64,000 nt of DNA from Psettodes erumei (GCA_016785225.1 JAFBJZ010000372.1:248001-312000); one strand, 5' to 3'. Numbered from the stretch's first letter, positions 11,331 to 25,097 are shown. Program-made: numbers and translations. The notes: a model not told the origin generated them from the sequence alone.

Positions 11331-13153
11331 TCATTTATTTTTCTGTCTTTGCTGTCATTTCGTCTCCTCCGCCCTTTAAACTCCAGCCCCAGGCCTCGCC
11401 TCCTCCGCCCGTCAGCATCTTCAGAAGTGTTGGAGCGGTGTTGGAGGACAGGGTGGTGCACCTGCGTAGGCGGGTGTTGGTTGGACCGGCTCTGAGTAGG
11501 TTTGCAGAGCGGTGATTTTGAGAGGTGTTAGGGTGTTAATTAAACGGCGGAGCGGAGACGAGAGCTGCCCACACAAACTGCTCTGTCACTTCTGAGCGTC
11601 AAGTTTAAGAAACTTCATTTGTCCCAATTACAAACCCACCTGTTATTAACGTGATATTTAACTTGATGTCTTCAATGAAATTAGGAATTTAACAACCACG
11701 CAGTCTGAGAGACTGCACGTCGACACAGCTGTGCTTAATGCTGCCACACTTAGTCCACTAACATACTGGCATCCTAACTTGATAATTAGCAGTGCACGCG
11801 TGTCAGCTGAAGATGATGGGCATGTACGAACCAAAGGATTTGAGAGATTTGAGTTTTGACCCTCACGTTGGCATCACAGCTGATCAAGGTCAGGAGGATT
11901 CATCATCCGGGCACCATGAACGTTGCTGGTAGCTGAGATCTTTGAGTCTGGACCAAAGTGCTGGACTGAGAGACCAACACCCACAGAGCAAAGCCTCGAG
12001 GAACGATGAGGCGGCTTCACAACACGAGATGGAAAAAAAGAAACATAATGAGTCAGTCTGTAACCACCTGGGGCATCAACACAAAAATCTGAAATGCTGA
12101 AGCAGTCGTGGCCGTGAAAGCCATAAGACAGTCTGCGCCTAAAATCATAAAAGAGAACAGTCGATTCTGAGTAAGAAAGAAAAAAAAAGTTTTTAATGAT
12201 ATCCAGAAGCTTAAGTGTTTCATTCTCCTTTTTATGATGTTCACAAAAATATCATCAGTCTCTGAAGAGTCACCAACGACATTACACATGAAACCCTTCG
12301 TTGCTCTGATCCAGGACCCTCTCAGTCCTGTTCCTCCTCACGTGGTGGACGGGTCCAGTAACTGCCGAGTCATCCTTTACATCGCTCCATCCCTCGCCCC
12401 GTTTACACGTCATCCACCCTCGAGCCACTCTCTCTTTCTTCCTGGCCTGCGTGTGATTGACAGGCAGTACATGCATCCACTCATGCGTCTCCTCACCTCT
12501 CTCTGGGATCAAGAGGCGAGAGACAGAGAAAGAGTTATTAGTGGTTGATGATGTCACATGCACCGCACAACCTCCGCCTCTCCTGTAACGCCACGCCGGG
12601 CTGATGTTCGTTCTGCAGCCGTCAGCGTGGCGAGGACTGAACGTCATTATAAGAGCAGTGAGTGGGTTTGTGTTTATGCATCATGGAATTCAGTTTTGGT
12701 GTTTATGAGTATTTAATGCTGAATATATTAAAGGAATATTCTACTCAAAATGACAAATTTACCCTCAACATTACTGAGTACTGCTGTTGAAACTGGAGGT
12801 GCAGTTAGTCATTTCTGCCAAATGCAGAGCATCATACTTTCAGGTTTTACATTTGTTTGTTTTCACCAGTGGACGACTCAGAGCAGGAAACCTGCAGATA
12901 GAACCCCTGCCAAACCAAAGAGAAGGAGTTGTGATGTTGCCTCAGAGCACCAAATGATAAAATCAGTTAATATTGGAATTCTTTTTTTTTTAATGCACTG
13001 GGCTTTTCAGTATCACACCTGTCTGCACATGACAGAGGCGTGAAATCCTTCAGTAGAAGTGACTGTAACTGTGATGAGGTGACGTGTGTCTCTGCGTATT
13101 GATGTGGCTGATGCTCAAACCCTGGGTTGTTTAATATGATCATCGGTCATCTT

Positions 13154-13158
<5 letters not shown>
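11331..13158. other. non-coding stretch
   Basis: Unique DNA with small frames and no gene seen. A repeat-like fragment at 12725-12765 is listed separately. Confidence 0.45.
12725..12765 (+). repeat. possible fragment of a dispersed fish repeat
   Basis: The wording 'taaaggaatattctactc' followed by AAAATGACAAATTTACCC resembles a motif common in fish genomes (the usual form reads 'aaggaatagttcacccaaaaatgac'). Short and diverged; by-eye recognition only. Confidence 0.3.

Positions 13159-13193
<35 letters not shown>
13159..13193. repeat. (CA)17 microsatellite
   Basis: Uninterrupted CA array read directly. Confidence 0.95.
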
Positions 13194-13195
<2 letters not shown>

Positions 13196-13287
13196 TCCTC
13201 GTTCAACATACTGCAGTGATCAGTCTTTACGCATGAGAGGCACAGAACCCTCTGAGATGGCCATCGTGTCCCCAGAAAACACTCAGT

Positions 13288-13288
<1 letters not shown>

Positions 13289-13336
<48 letters not shown>
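13289..13336. repeat. (CA)24 microsatellite
   Basis: Uninterrupted CA array about 95 bp from the preceding one; the His-Thr open frame across both is a repeat translation. Confidence 0.95.
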
Positions 13337-13342
<6 letters not shown>

Positions 13343-14236
13343 AAGAGACATGATATTCCCCACCAGTCCGCCCACATACAGTCATTGGTCTGAGTCCAGG
13401 AACTGTGCCACCAGCTGTCCTCCTATTGGCTGTTGTCCTGATGTAGTAGGAGGTGTGCGTTCGTGTGTGCGTGCGGTGATGGAGGTCTCTCTCACTTTAA
13501 CTCAATCTCCCTCGCTCTCTTGTTCATTCACACGTCCACGTCCTGATCCTCATCCAGCGCGGCTGAATGAACGCAGATGAAACGTCGTCGTTACACAAAA
13601 CGCATTAAGAGCGACAACAAGAAACAAACAGAGCTGCTGTGTGGAGAGGATAGAGCATTAGTGATCTCATCTCATCCTTGTGTGTGCGTGTGGATTTGTG
13701 TATGATCACTCAATCTCGAGTAATCCGGCCTGAAAAGGCTCATCTGAAAGATTTCACTTTTACTTTTGTGGTTGTTTTGTGTATCTGGAATCTCTCAGTC
13801 ATGATCTGACATGTGTCTTCATATGGAGAAGAAAAAGCCATCTTGAATTGCATTCAGCCTGTAGCTGATGGATTTAATCCTTGTGCCTTGTACCATGCAC
13901 GCAGCAGAAATCAAATTATTTCTTTTAGGTATTAGATTACTTTGAAAAATGGTCCTATGGTCCCATCACAGATACAAGACCAGTTGTTCTTATTCCGGTT
14001 TATTTTGTGGCTCTGAAATGGCTTATTTTCAACTGCAGTGATTAGTTGTCTTAGCAGTGATTAGATTAGCTTGAGCATTTGTGGCAAAAAAAATCTCAAA
14101 TGATTCACCAGGATTGGCTGAAACAACGTCACAACCAGGTCTTCACGTTTTCAGATGTCCTGCTCGGGATCAGGCGGTGTAATTAGATTCTCATCAAGGC
14201 TTCTCCCTGTCTGTCTGAATCAAAGCTAATAGGGCG

Positions 14237-14240
<4 letters not shown>
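13337..14240. other. non-coding stretch
   Basis: Unique, moderately A/T-rich DNA with no gene seen. Confidence 0.45.
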
Positions 14241-14279
<39 letters not shown>

Positions 14280-14328
14280 ACATACACACATACACATACA
14301 CACACAAGCACACGCGCGCACACACACA
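14241..14328. repeat. compound CA microsatellite
   Basis: Pure CA to about 14272, then CA interrupted by AA, TA and CG steps up to 14328. Confidence 0.93.
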
Positions 14329-14460
14329 GGCTATGATTGGCTATTGGTTTTTCATCATCAACTTGTCATCCCTCCTTCAGACACCTCCACACTGTGAGTC
14401 ATCACAGACACCCCGTGACCACATCGACCTGTTCAAACCAGTAATGGTCTCAGCCAGGCC

Positions 14461-14487
14461 CGTGTGTGTGTGTGTGGGTGTGTGTGA
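14461..14487. repeat. (GT)n microsatellite, interrupted
   Basis: GT repeats with one GG interruption. Confidence 0.85.
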
Positions 14488-17400
14488 GATTGCGTGTGAT
14501 TGTGTGTATGCACTGGAACTTGATATTCCACAGTCTGATGCTCCGATCCTTGCCGCACTCAGCAGCAGACATTAGATTTGACTAATTGAAAATTCACAAT
14601 ATTGGTTTCTGCTGGATGATGGATGTTTTAGACTATTTAACAGAGTGGCCTGATGCTGAGCACTAAACTAAATAAGAAACAACACGCAGTCCATTAAGAC
14701 ATTTGCAAACTATTTTTGTAATATATCATTATTGTGTAATAAATACTTTTCTTGCCTTGTGACACTGCTGCATCAAATTATTAAATAGTAGCTGGTAACC
14801 CTCTTTTCCCTAACCAGCCGGTATCTTATTGATTTGATCCTCTATTCACTAATTAATGATGTGGTAGCCTGTGGGCTGTAATCCTAAACCGCACTGAAAT
14901 GTCTCATTTTGTGTCATTACAATGCGGGTGTGCGAGTCCTGCAGCTTGTGTCCGTATCTGACTTGCCTGCCGGACCGTCAGTCTAAGCTCCACCGCGGGA
15001 AAGAAGCTTACAAACTGTCATGAAATACTCTGGGGCTCGGCTCAAAGAGTTGTTAAACAGTTTTAAATTTCTTGCGCGTGCGTGGTGTGTTTATGTGTGT
15101 GTTTTTACTTGGCTCGCGCTCCTGTGCCTGCGTAGCCATATGGTCATCAGCGCGGCCCTTTGTAATCACAGCGATGAGTGCGTTACATAAGCTGTCAACA
15201 TTTCTCTCGCGCAGTAAGCTTGTGTGACCTCTGACCTCTGCAGTATTATAACAGAAACACGTCCTCGGGCTTTTAGCTTGTTAGCTGTGATCTATATTGT
15301 TGGATGTTGTGTTTACTGTCACTCATGTGATCAGTGGTTTTTTTTTCATGTACGTTAAAAGCAGCTCTTGTGTGAATGAAGTTGCCTCTGGTCTGAGAAC
15401 GACTCCAGTATCCCACTTATTGGTCTCTGTTCCTATACGAAGGTTAATATCAATGCAAACAAGCGTGATGCTATGACACACCGCCTTGCAGAAGCTTCTG
15501 GCTCTCACCCACAATGCAACTGTGCTATACTGGAGTGGCTGGTCATGAGCAGATTTGGCTTTTTGCTTTTCAAACCCCACCCACGCTGACTCGAGTGACA
15601 TCACTTGAGGATGTTTATCAAACTTAATGCAAAGGTTTTCTCATACTTTTCTCCCATGTGAACACATTTTGATATGTAAAGTCGCACAAATGTAAAGTTG
15701 CATTGTGGAGCTTTTGGCCACTGGTGGCTCCTGTTATGTGAAGCACACAAAGTTAAAAGTCAGTGTCACGGAGCTCTAACAGTTTGTGGCAGTTATGTGC
15801 AATAAAAGGTGGAAATGCCGTCAATAAAACCCGAGAGAGTATAAACAGTGCATATGTTAAAGCAGTCACTGAGAAAATGCACATTGTGTTTCACTGAGAG
15901 GAAAAAGGAATGCAAACAAAACTGTTTTATTTATGATGAAAAATCTCCGCAGGGCACATTTAACTCGTATGAAACTTACGCCGTCCTTTTCAGTTTAACC
16001 GGAGTCTGCTCTCGAAAATTAATCTGTTAAGTGTGACCTGAGGAAAAAGAGACATTTGTGCCACAACAATGCATTTGCTTCATATTTCTCTGCTGTGAAT
16101 AATTTATGAGGAATAATCCCTGAAGTCCTAAACAAGCTGGAAAATGTGTCCCGACTGATGCCAGAGACTCTTTTTTATCTCTCTTCTGTGTTTCCCCGCG
16201 GCGTCGGTCTGCATTGTGTATTTTATTTTGGACAACGGTTGGGGTCAGAGCTGAGGTCAGTCGTTGTGACCGCTGCTCATTGTTGGTGCAGCATAACTGA
16301 CGCACAACTCGGCTATTATTTTGCACGGCGGCTCACCTCACACACAGTCCTGGTCAAGCTCACACTCAGACACACAAATTACGCACAAAAGGAAAGATTT
16401 TTTTTTTTTTTTTAAAGGGGTTCTTCAAGATTCCTCTCCACACGAGACAAATGGTAAATCTGCATCCGATTAATGATCCAAAAAAGAGCCGACAGCCAAA
16501 CCGGCACATCAAATGCTTCCCCCGTCACAGACACTGTGGGACGCTCCCTGTGTGTGTCAGCATGAGCGAGTGTTTTGTTCTGCTCGTAGTATTGTGTTGG
16601 GGCTCTGCCTCTCTTATCTGGCCGCCTGCCCGCACCGGCGGCTGGCTGCTCTTCCCGATAACACTTTGTTATTCAGCCGCGGTGCGCTGTAGTGGTCTGT
16701 TTTAGCCACGTATTCGACTGCAGCGGCCTCAGTTTTCAATGAGCTCTGTTGGCGAAGCAGGTGAAGAGTGGCGCCAAAGTCTTTTATCACACTCGATGAT
16801 TAAACAAGTAATAAACTGATAATGAAAGGAATCTGTTCTGTCCTTTTATATCGTGGGTCCAACAAATCAGCCTCTGGATGGTGGCTCTTTACATCACATG
16901 GATGGTGCCACGTGGTGCGGGCGCAGGCAGGACGTTTGCATGAAGGCCGCACATAAAAAGCAAAATGAGGAGCTGGTACCTAAAGGAGGAGCCGCTTGTG
17001 GTTTGGGTGACTCAAACACCTCTACCCTCTTTTACCACTTACACACTTACGAATCATACCAAACAGTATGGAGAGACTAAAAGGATGGGAGTCGAGTGAA
17101 ATTACAGGAAAATTTTATTGGCATATTAAAGTGCCTGCTGCCTTGTGATAAAGCTACAAATTTTAATAATTCACTTACAACAGGTTGGTTCACCCTGTTG
17201 CTCTGCCAGCTTTTTGTGGCTTAGGAACATAAATCTTATTTTTTTAAATATATATATATTTTTTAAGATGACCTCTAGGTGTGTTTTGAGAAGTCTGAAC
17301 GGCCTTCACGGTCGCCAAGATCGAGAAAGTGTAAACTGGCCATGGAAGGAAAGGAAATGAAAATACCAACAGCAGATGTGTGAATGTTCAGGGGAAGGTG

Positions 17401-18152
17401 GAAGAAAAAAACGAGAAGAGACTGAGGCATGTGAAGGAAGGAGGAGTGAGGTCGCTCTTTTTACATCAGGAGACTTTACAGACGTGCAGAGGCGCCGCAG
17501 GGTCACCAGACAAACTCAGTACCGAACACTTTTGTGCTAAGTTTTTGCTGTCGCTACATAGCAAACAGTACAACAGCTGCACTGTCTTCAGCAGTGGGAG
17601 GTAGCGCCAATGCTAACCAGCGCTATCACGTCTACCAAAGCTAGCATGCTAACCAGCTAGCCCTGGCCCGTCACTGTGGCGGTGGTTAATAACCCAACAT
17701 TGACGGCTGAAGACATCCAGTGGTGTATGAAGTCTGTGTATTACTCACAGTATAAATACAATATGCAGTATAAAGCAGTGGTTCTTAGAGGTATTCTGTT
17801 GACTCCATCATGAGCGGCGTTTTGGCCAACATGACCACTCTTTTTATTTACTTATGTATTTGCAGCCTGCAGGTGTAACGGAGTTTAACTGGAGAAAATG
17901 ACAAACACTATCAGGATAAGTAAAGCTGTGGATTGTTTTCCTGTGGTGTTGGTATTTCTTTTTTTAAAGGTCTTTTCCTAAAGTTGCAGCGTCACACACA
18001 GTAAACTCACCTAATCTGAAACAAACATAAATGCGGTTTAAAAAAAAAAAAAAAAAACAATAACTGCTGTGGTGTAACTTGGTTCCTGCTGAGTTGAATT
18101 TGCTTTTTTTTTACCCCCTGGTGTGTTAACAGTCTTACTGCTGTCGCTTTGG
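14488..18152. other. non-coding stretch
   Basis: Unique DNA with a 16-nt poly-T at 16398-16413, an 18-nt poly-A at 18040-18057 and, at 17600-17660, several GCTAGC/GCTAAC words typical of fish repeats. The block at 15120-15230 is CpG-containing and complex. No gene seen. Confidence 0.45.
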
Positions 18153-18177
18153 GTGTGTGTGTGTGTGTGTGTGTGTG
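18153..18177. repeat. (GT)12 microsatellite
   Basis: Uninterrupted GT array. Confidence 0.93.
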
Positions 18178-19837
18178 AGGCAGAATAGTTCCTCAGGTTT
18201 GTTTTTAACAGCTTGTTTGATTACTTTCATGTGGTTAAATTAAAATTGATTTGTTCAGCTGGTTGTAAAATAATAGCACTTTGCAATATTGGACTACTTT
18301 CTGACTTAATGAATGTGGTGTGAAAATGACTTTAATGTTATTACTGTATTAAAACTGTATTAATTTGTAAACCATCTGTCTCTTCCTTTTGCGCTGACCT
18401 GCTGCTTTTCATAGAAGAAAATGAGGCAGGGGAGGTGACCACTTTGAAAAGTGGATGTACAGCAGTTTAAACTGACACGAGTAAAGAATGACTGATTTAT
18501 TTATTAGTATGAGGAAGCAAGAAATAGCAGGTATTGAATGTATGGAGGTGTTACAGCTCAAAGGTCTCAGGTAACTCCAGGCTAAATGTAGGATAAGGGT
18601 TAAAACCTCATGGCTCCTCTCAAACTACAGTCATATCTAACCTGCACTTTTACTTTTTTGACCAAATGCTGCTAGAATATTTATATTTTCATCCATCTGA
18701 GATAATATATTGCTGTTTTTAGGCAAACCAAAAGCCGTCATAGCTGTGCTGAAATGTTAAAGGGCAAAAGCAGCCGTTCGAAGCACCTGAAGTCAAAAGC
18801 AGCAGCAGCAGTAAATGAAGCCATCCATCGCCTGCCATCTGAAGGTTAACACCAAGCACCATGAACCTGGACAGTTCAGTGTGGAGGAAAGAAAACCTGG
18901 TCATGATGATGCTCACACAGAAGCAGGATAAAAAACAAATCCTTTCATTTTTTTTATGACTGCTGGATTATTTTAAGTTGGTCTCAGTGTCAGTCACATT
19001 TTCATATCTACTTCTTCATGTTTGGCCCACTGTGTGTGTGAACAGGCTGTGAAATGATGAAATGGTTTCTGTAAACCCTTCAGCCACATGTGCAGGCGAT
19101 GGTGAAGTATCCGCTTTGTGTTCAGCATGAACAGAAATGACAGACAGGTGGGAAGAGCCTGTCGCGCAGAACGCAGTCCAGCGGTTCCCGGGTAGAACCT
19201 GTCAGTCAGACTTACCAAGGAGGGGAGGGTGCACAGAGGAGGGGGGGCGAGAGACATACAGAGAGACACGCTAAGAGGTGAGGACATATGTGTGAGACTC
19301 CTTAAGGAGACACTGTGATGTCACAGTGATGTCAGACTGAAAAATCTCTCAACGTGCCGAAATTAGAAGAAGTCCAGGATAAGACGTGGTCGTGGAGAGG
19401 TCGTGAGGCGCCACGGTGGCGAGAGAATCCCACTGCACTCACACCAACGCAATTATACCACGACAGATGTTATTTACATGGGCCAATTAATGTAGCTGCT
19501 GCAAGGAATTGTGGGATGTGTGACTGTGTTTATCCTTTCTTTTCGTAAAGGAAGGTCCAGCATATCCTGTGCACAAGGATATTAAAAAAGGAAGCACAGA
19601 AGCTCCTCTCCTCAGAGAATTTGACCGGCTCTTATCACGGCTGCCTCTGATATGACATGGCGAACATAGCGAGGGAGAAGGAGAATGGGCCGGGTGGAGT
19701 TTTGATTTTCTGCTGCTCCTGTTAGAAGATGGAGATTCTCAAAGCACCGATGTCGCCATTGCGTAGTGTCATCAGACAGCGTGATTCTTTAAATACTCCA
19801 ACATATATCGGATTTGTTTATCAAACATCAGTCGACC
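18178..19837. other. non-coding stretch
   Basis: Unique DNA. Contains the possible REST half-sites at 18852-18877 (listed separately) and a GCA run at 18800-18812. Small open frames only. Confidence 0.45.
18852..18877 (+). promoter_or_regulatory. possible expanded RE1/NRSE (REST) site
   Basis: AGCACC at 18855-18860 and GGACAG at 18869-18874 match the cores of the left and right half-sites of the REST element, in the correct order and orientation. The spacing is six bases wider than the canonical site, in the range described for non-canonical expanded sites. The outer bases of the left half match poorly. Motif-level evidence only. Confidence 0.25.
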
Positions 19838-19856
19838 CACACACACACACACACAC
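19838..19856. repeat. (AC)n microsatellite
   Basis: Short uninterrupted CA array. Confidence 0.9.
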
Positions 19857-20185
19857 TCTCACATCCCAGAGGAAAAAAAAGAAGCTCCGCACTAATATAG
19901 GCTGTTTAATTACTAATTTTATTTTATCACCTCTTTGCGGGTGTTAGCTGTTTTTTAATGAGCGCTCGTCATTCATAAAGGGGGAGAGATCATAACACAA
20001 AGCTTGAGCCTCGAGCAAACTTCACTCATATATTATTCAAAAGAAGGTGAATGACTGTATTAGAGGTGCTAATATGAAATGTGCTCAGTGTGTTGCAGAC
20101 CGGCAGCTGGGACTTTTTTTCATGAAAATTAGTTTTTAATTTACTTGTTGCTCATCTTCCCGGCTCAGAGAGATAAACATGTTAA

Positions 20186-20216
20186 GGAGGAAGAGGAGGA
20201 GGAGGAGGAGGAGGAT
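20186..20216. repeat. (AGG)n microsatellite
   Basis: AGG units with one AAG interruption; the Arg-rich open frame is a repeat translation. Confidence 0.9.
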
Positions 20217-20412
20217 TAGTGATGAGATGACCTTCCTCACACCTCTAACGTCACCTGGTCACATCTGGCCGAGTGCTCCGCATATGTGTGCACCTGCTTC
20301 AGTGTTCATTGTGCGTTCGTTTGGGTCTCTCTCAGTCTCTCACTGCTTGTCACTTGTTTGTGGTTTGGAAGATGCAAAACTGCATCAAACTGCAGCACAG
20401 GAACAAGCCCAC

Positions 20413-20414
<2 letters not shown>

Positions 20415-20456
<42 letters not shown>
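20415..20456. repeat. (CA)21 microsatellite
   Basis: Uninterrupted CA array. Confidence 0.95.
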
Positions 20457-20457
<1 letters not shown>

Positions 20458-23400
20458 CACAAAACAAGTCATGGATGGCATTTCTATTCATGTGCAAAAT
20501 TTCATTTGGAGAAGTCGATAAGAGCGTGTTGCTCCAGAAACACTGTCCAAGTCAGAACTTTTCTACTTTATTTTCTTCTGTCTGCAGAAATTCTTGTTGA
20601 CATAAGATTCTCATAATTAAATTCCCAATAAAAGTCGTGGACTCTGTGGGTTATCAGGACACTGTTTCTGACAAGACACGCTGCTATCGGCTTTTTCAAA
20701 TGTCATGTTTGGACACATTGATCCTCACAAATGAAATTTTGTCACTTTAATTATATTGTGTTGTCGTGTTGAATGTCTGGGAGGCTGATATCTTGCATCT
20801 CGTAAATGACCTCCCCCCATGTGGAAGTGGGTTTTTTTTTTTATTTGCAGAAGACACCACACAGTCAGGCCTGTAAGAGGACAGGAAGTTAGATAACTGA
20901 AGAGTGATATGTGGGCGCACATGTATCACGCTAAGCGACAGGTGTGAAGTTGAGGGAGAGAAACTTTAATGTGATGTGAGTGACAGCTCGGGGAGCGAAG
21001 ACTCAGCCAGAGCTTATTGGAGCGGTTATTTTTTAACTTTTATACTTTCTTTTATTTATTTACTCAGGGAGTGAGACAGTCAACAAAGGCTCTTTTCTTC
21101 TATGGTTCTGTCACAGCAGTAAAACCACGGGCCTTTAAATCGAGCGGCTGCACCGCAGCAGTCGGACAGTTAAAGGACACGACTGCTGTTATTTGTCTTT
21201 TTTATTATTAACGAATCAAATGGAAAAGGTCGTAACAAATGCTGGATTTATCGGACGATAAATGGGACGTGATACAGCTTATGTCTCTGTGCCATCTTCC
21301 AATAAAAAGGAATTAAAATCACGTAAAAGTCAACACGTTCCTTTATTGCGCTGAACAGAACCAGTCCAGGGTGATTTATTCATTTCGGCACCAAAGCCTT
21401 GAGGGTGACATATGGGGTGAGAGAAACTCTCTCATTACACTTAAATACAAAACGCAGACAAAGGAAATAGGATATCGTGGGAACATATCATTCAGTGCAA
21501 CACTATTATCTTCCGTGCTTACGTGAACTTTTGCAGGTTGACCACTGTTGCAGTCGGAGCTGCCTCTAGTGGCCAGAAGCTGCACTGCAGCACCGTTTGC
21601 TCGTCTGCACCTTTAACACCGACCTCCTTCCCTCAGAGGAAGTTGGAGGGATCACAACCGCCCTTACTGAGCGACGGAAAAGTCAACTCGCCGTTCATTC
21701 GCTGATTGTCAAGACACTACAGGACACTGGTTATCAGTCATTGTCCATCACGCACAACCTTTCAGGACCAAAAAAGCCTCAGTATGACAACCCAGCAATG
21801 CAGCAGGAAAAAGGCTGAAAAAAATCTAAAATCACAAAATGATCCCACTCATATTCATTTAAATGTGTACATCAAATCAAGGGCACTCTGACAATTAGAG
21901 GAGCAATGTGTTATAAATGAGTTCAGACATGATCAACCACAACTCAGCAGTCACGCACACACATGCAAGACAGAAAGGCATATCAGCACAACAGCCAATT
22001 TTCAACTTAATTAACTTCTGTTCACATTTGCATAAATGTATTTCTGTGAAGCACAGACGAGCTACAGCGTCCTCATTAATATGCACAGTAACTGCGGCAT
22101 TTATACTGGGTCAGCACAGCGAAGCCACTTCTCATTTCAGAGTCGTTCAGGTGATGGAGCCGGTGATGGAACAACACGGAAGCAGAGAGAGATAAGACAA
22201 AAAGAAAAAAAAATGGTTTGAACATGGCGTTAAACGTTAACCGAGGAGGTGAGGTGGGAAAACATGAGATAAAGTAAGATGCTAAAGGCTTTTGAACTCC
22301 CCTCTGTACTAGATCCAGATTAGTAATCTACAACTGTTTTCTTTTTCCTGTTATGAATTTTTTTTAATTTTGCAGTTTAATTTCTTCCCATAAATCACCT
22401 GTTATTTCACACAAAGTTCCTGCCTGCACTCCTGCAGTGAAGAAAGCAAAGTGAATGATAAAGATATCACTGTGAGTAGAGAGTTATTTCCAACACAATG
22501 ATAGAAAGGATACCTGTATGAAATGAAAGGCAGTATATATCTTCATAAAATCCTGGTGTACCTTGATAAAACATTTTTTACCCCAGTGCCTGTAGAACAA
22601 ACCTTTCATTCTCAGAGAATTGCGGTCCAGTTTAGATTGATTTTCTATCCTGATAAATAGAAGCCTTGATCTAAGAAAGCTATTTCATGCAAAATGTATT
22701 GTTACACAAAGCGTTTCAGGATTTTTCCGCAGGAAAAAAAAAAAAGCTTTTCATCATGTAACTTGAAAATGCTCAAAGCCCGTCTGCTCGCCCTGTCGCC
22801 ATCTCCTCTCGTCACTGTTGCTCTTAATTCAAAACAGCCAGACTGTGCAGGTTTCTACCAAAACATCCATAATTTATTACACAGAAGGGTTCAAGCAAGC
22901 TCGTGTCAGTGGTATTCATGTGCAAGAGATTCAGTATCTATATATGTGTCTGTGTTAGTGTGCGCGCAGCTCTGTTATGCTTTTGATTAGCAGGACCTCA
23001 ACAGGAGATTGCGTTTAAATAGATCTGACCTCATGTTATTAACCTTTTTTCAAAGCTTTTGGCCTCTTACAGAGCAAATAGACTCAAACACCATGCACAC
23101 ACTCCACGAGTAATTCCATCACCGGTGAAGAGAGGAAACCGAGAGACGCACTGCAGCGCAGATTGATTTTCTGAGATGGGGTGATAAATTTGGGTCAAAA
23201 AAGGATTTTGTTTGCCAATGAATCAGATTCAATTGCGCATTGGATTTTTATTAAATTTATTCAGAAGAGGTGACAGGTTCATTTCAGTTCAAATTTACAG
23301 GGCAATCAATCAAAAATTAACATACACATGCAAAAACATTGGAATAGCCCTTTTTAGCAAGCAAGTCACTGCTAACTCAAGCTGGTGTACAGTCTGTGGT

Positions 23401-24861
23401 AGTGAAATGTGATTTAAAACATACTGAATGTATCCAAACAATAAATCTGTTCCAAAATTAGCTCTTTATTCTAAAACAATCAGAGGATTTTTGCGATAAG
23501 AGACACATTCAGCTGAACCTCCAACATGGCTGCCAGAGGCCTTGCTATTTCTTTTCATTGCTTGCCAGCAAATTATTTCCTTCACTCGGTGTGTAATTAC
23601 ACCGTTTCCCCAAAGACATGGCGGGTATTTTTGTGTCTCTGTGGCTGCCGGTGCTGGGCATTAATCACTGTCCACCTCCGCGAGCGGGAGCAGGTTTCAC
23701 CACCTGCAAAGCTCCGACTGCAAGTTTGGGGAATTGGGACCAAACCCCGAAACCACTGGGAGCGAAACTCTTCCCATTTACACGCAGGACCAAATGGAAA
23801 GGCTCAGGTTAAACCATCTGTGAGATATGAACAAATATCCTGTGTCCTCCAAAGAAAAGAAATGAAGGTGAAGCCACAGCTGAGTAAAATAAGAGAGTAG
23901 AACAACAATATAAAACAGTGCGGCAGTAGATTAGAAGATAAATAAATCCAGCAATAAAAAACTAAAACTCCTGATTCTTCTTCTCTGCTCTTAATCAGTA
24001 GCTGCCAGTGGCTGCACAGCACAAAATCCCATGTAGGCTGCTGTATTAGAGCAGCGAAGAACTGATTCCCTGTTGTTTTACCCTTCTATATAAACTATAA
24101 TATGTACTAATAAATGAAGTAGTGTCAACATCCGTTTCTCGACTCACGTACTTGCACCATCAGTATTCTTCCCTCCTCTCCTCCACATCATTATTGCGCT
24201 CATGACTTTTGTGTTTACTCTCTCCTCGAAGCATCGGAAAAGCTTTGCTCTGTTTACCTCAAATTTAGCTCTAAAAGCTGATGTGAGCCAGAGCTTAAGT
24301 GATGTTAAATCCGTCGGTGTTAATCCAGTCATTAGCCTGATTTACTGTAATGACGGTTCAGCCCACGAGTCTCCTGGAACGGGGACGACCTGTGGCTCGT
24401 GTTGTGGCGTCTCATTAAATTGATAATGGCTGCGTTTGTCTCCGCGAGCTGAGTCCGTCCCAATGAGACGGCTCTCGGCCCCAGCTAATAACTGTGCTGT
24501 GGTAAAAAGGTCTAACGAGTCGGGTGCTGTGTGGTGGTTTATACCTCGTGTGTGTGTGTAATGCTGTGTCTTTCTGGGTGTGCAGTTTTCGCCCCCCGAG
24601 CTCCGGGCCTTCTGCTCTGTTATGTAAGTAAGTAAGTGGCCCCCGGGGACCCATTTCTCCCCCTATGGCTTTTTTTTCAGGAGGTCTGTGTTTTTGCATT
24701 GTGCAATCAATTATTTCTGTAGGTGAAGAAGGTGAAAAATGACACAAAGAAGTTCATCATTCAAATGCCGTCGCAGTATACATTTGCACATATCAATCGA
24801 TTGTTGTCGATATATGCACATAGGTAGTTAAACACTTGAAATCTATCTGTTTTCTTAACAG
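20457..24861. other. non-coding stretch
   Basis: A 4.4-kb block of mostly unique DNA without microsatellites of note. Open frames of up to 124 codons (23526-23900) occur without matching splice sites or recognisable domains. A CTAGTGGCCA word at 21567-21576 recalls a weak CTCF-like motif. No gene seen. Confidence 0.45.
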
Positions 24862-25097
24862 GGAGCACTGTGCTGTTGGAGAGAGGCATTGTGGAGACTG
24901 CAGCTGCTGCTGTGGCCAAACTGTTGACCCTTAATTCTCCCTTTTCGATTGAAAACCTTCCTAATGGAATCAGAGAGTCTATACGAAACTTTCTTCATCG
25001 TCCTCTCCAGCCGCTCGCTGCCAAGGCTTTTTCCGATCAATCTGTCGGCCTGTCTCCACATTCATCCCCTTTTCAACTTCACCCATTCATCACTTAA
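24862..25097 (+). other. exon-like open segment after a strong splice acceptor
   Basis: A pyrimidine-rich acceptor (CTGTTTTCTTAACAG) ends at 24861. The frame that follows (two bases, then AGC) stays open for 77 codons to TAA at 25095-25097. The translation is not low-complexity: an Ala/Leu-rich helical-looking start (GIVETAAAAVAKLLTLN), then a mixed sequence. No splice donor is seen inside, so it could only be a terminal exon, and no AATAAA signal lies close behind. The opposite strand is also open over much of it, which weakens the coding case. A conserved non-coding element is an alternative. No family recognised. Confidence 0.22.

Noticed and set aside
18719..18916. Minus-strand frame with a Leu-run that resembles a signal peptide
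   Set aside because: The Leu run comes from a short GCA/TGC repeat at about 18800; no other support.
21557..21576. CTCF-like word CTCTAGTGGCC
   Set aside because: One base short of the consensus core, and the wording is common in dispersed fish repeats.
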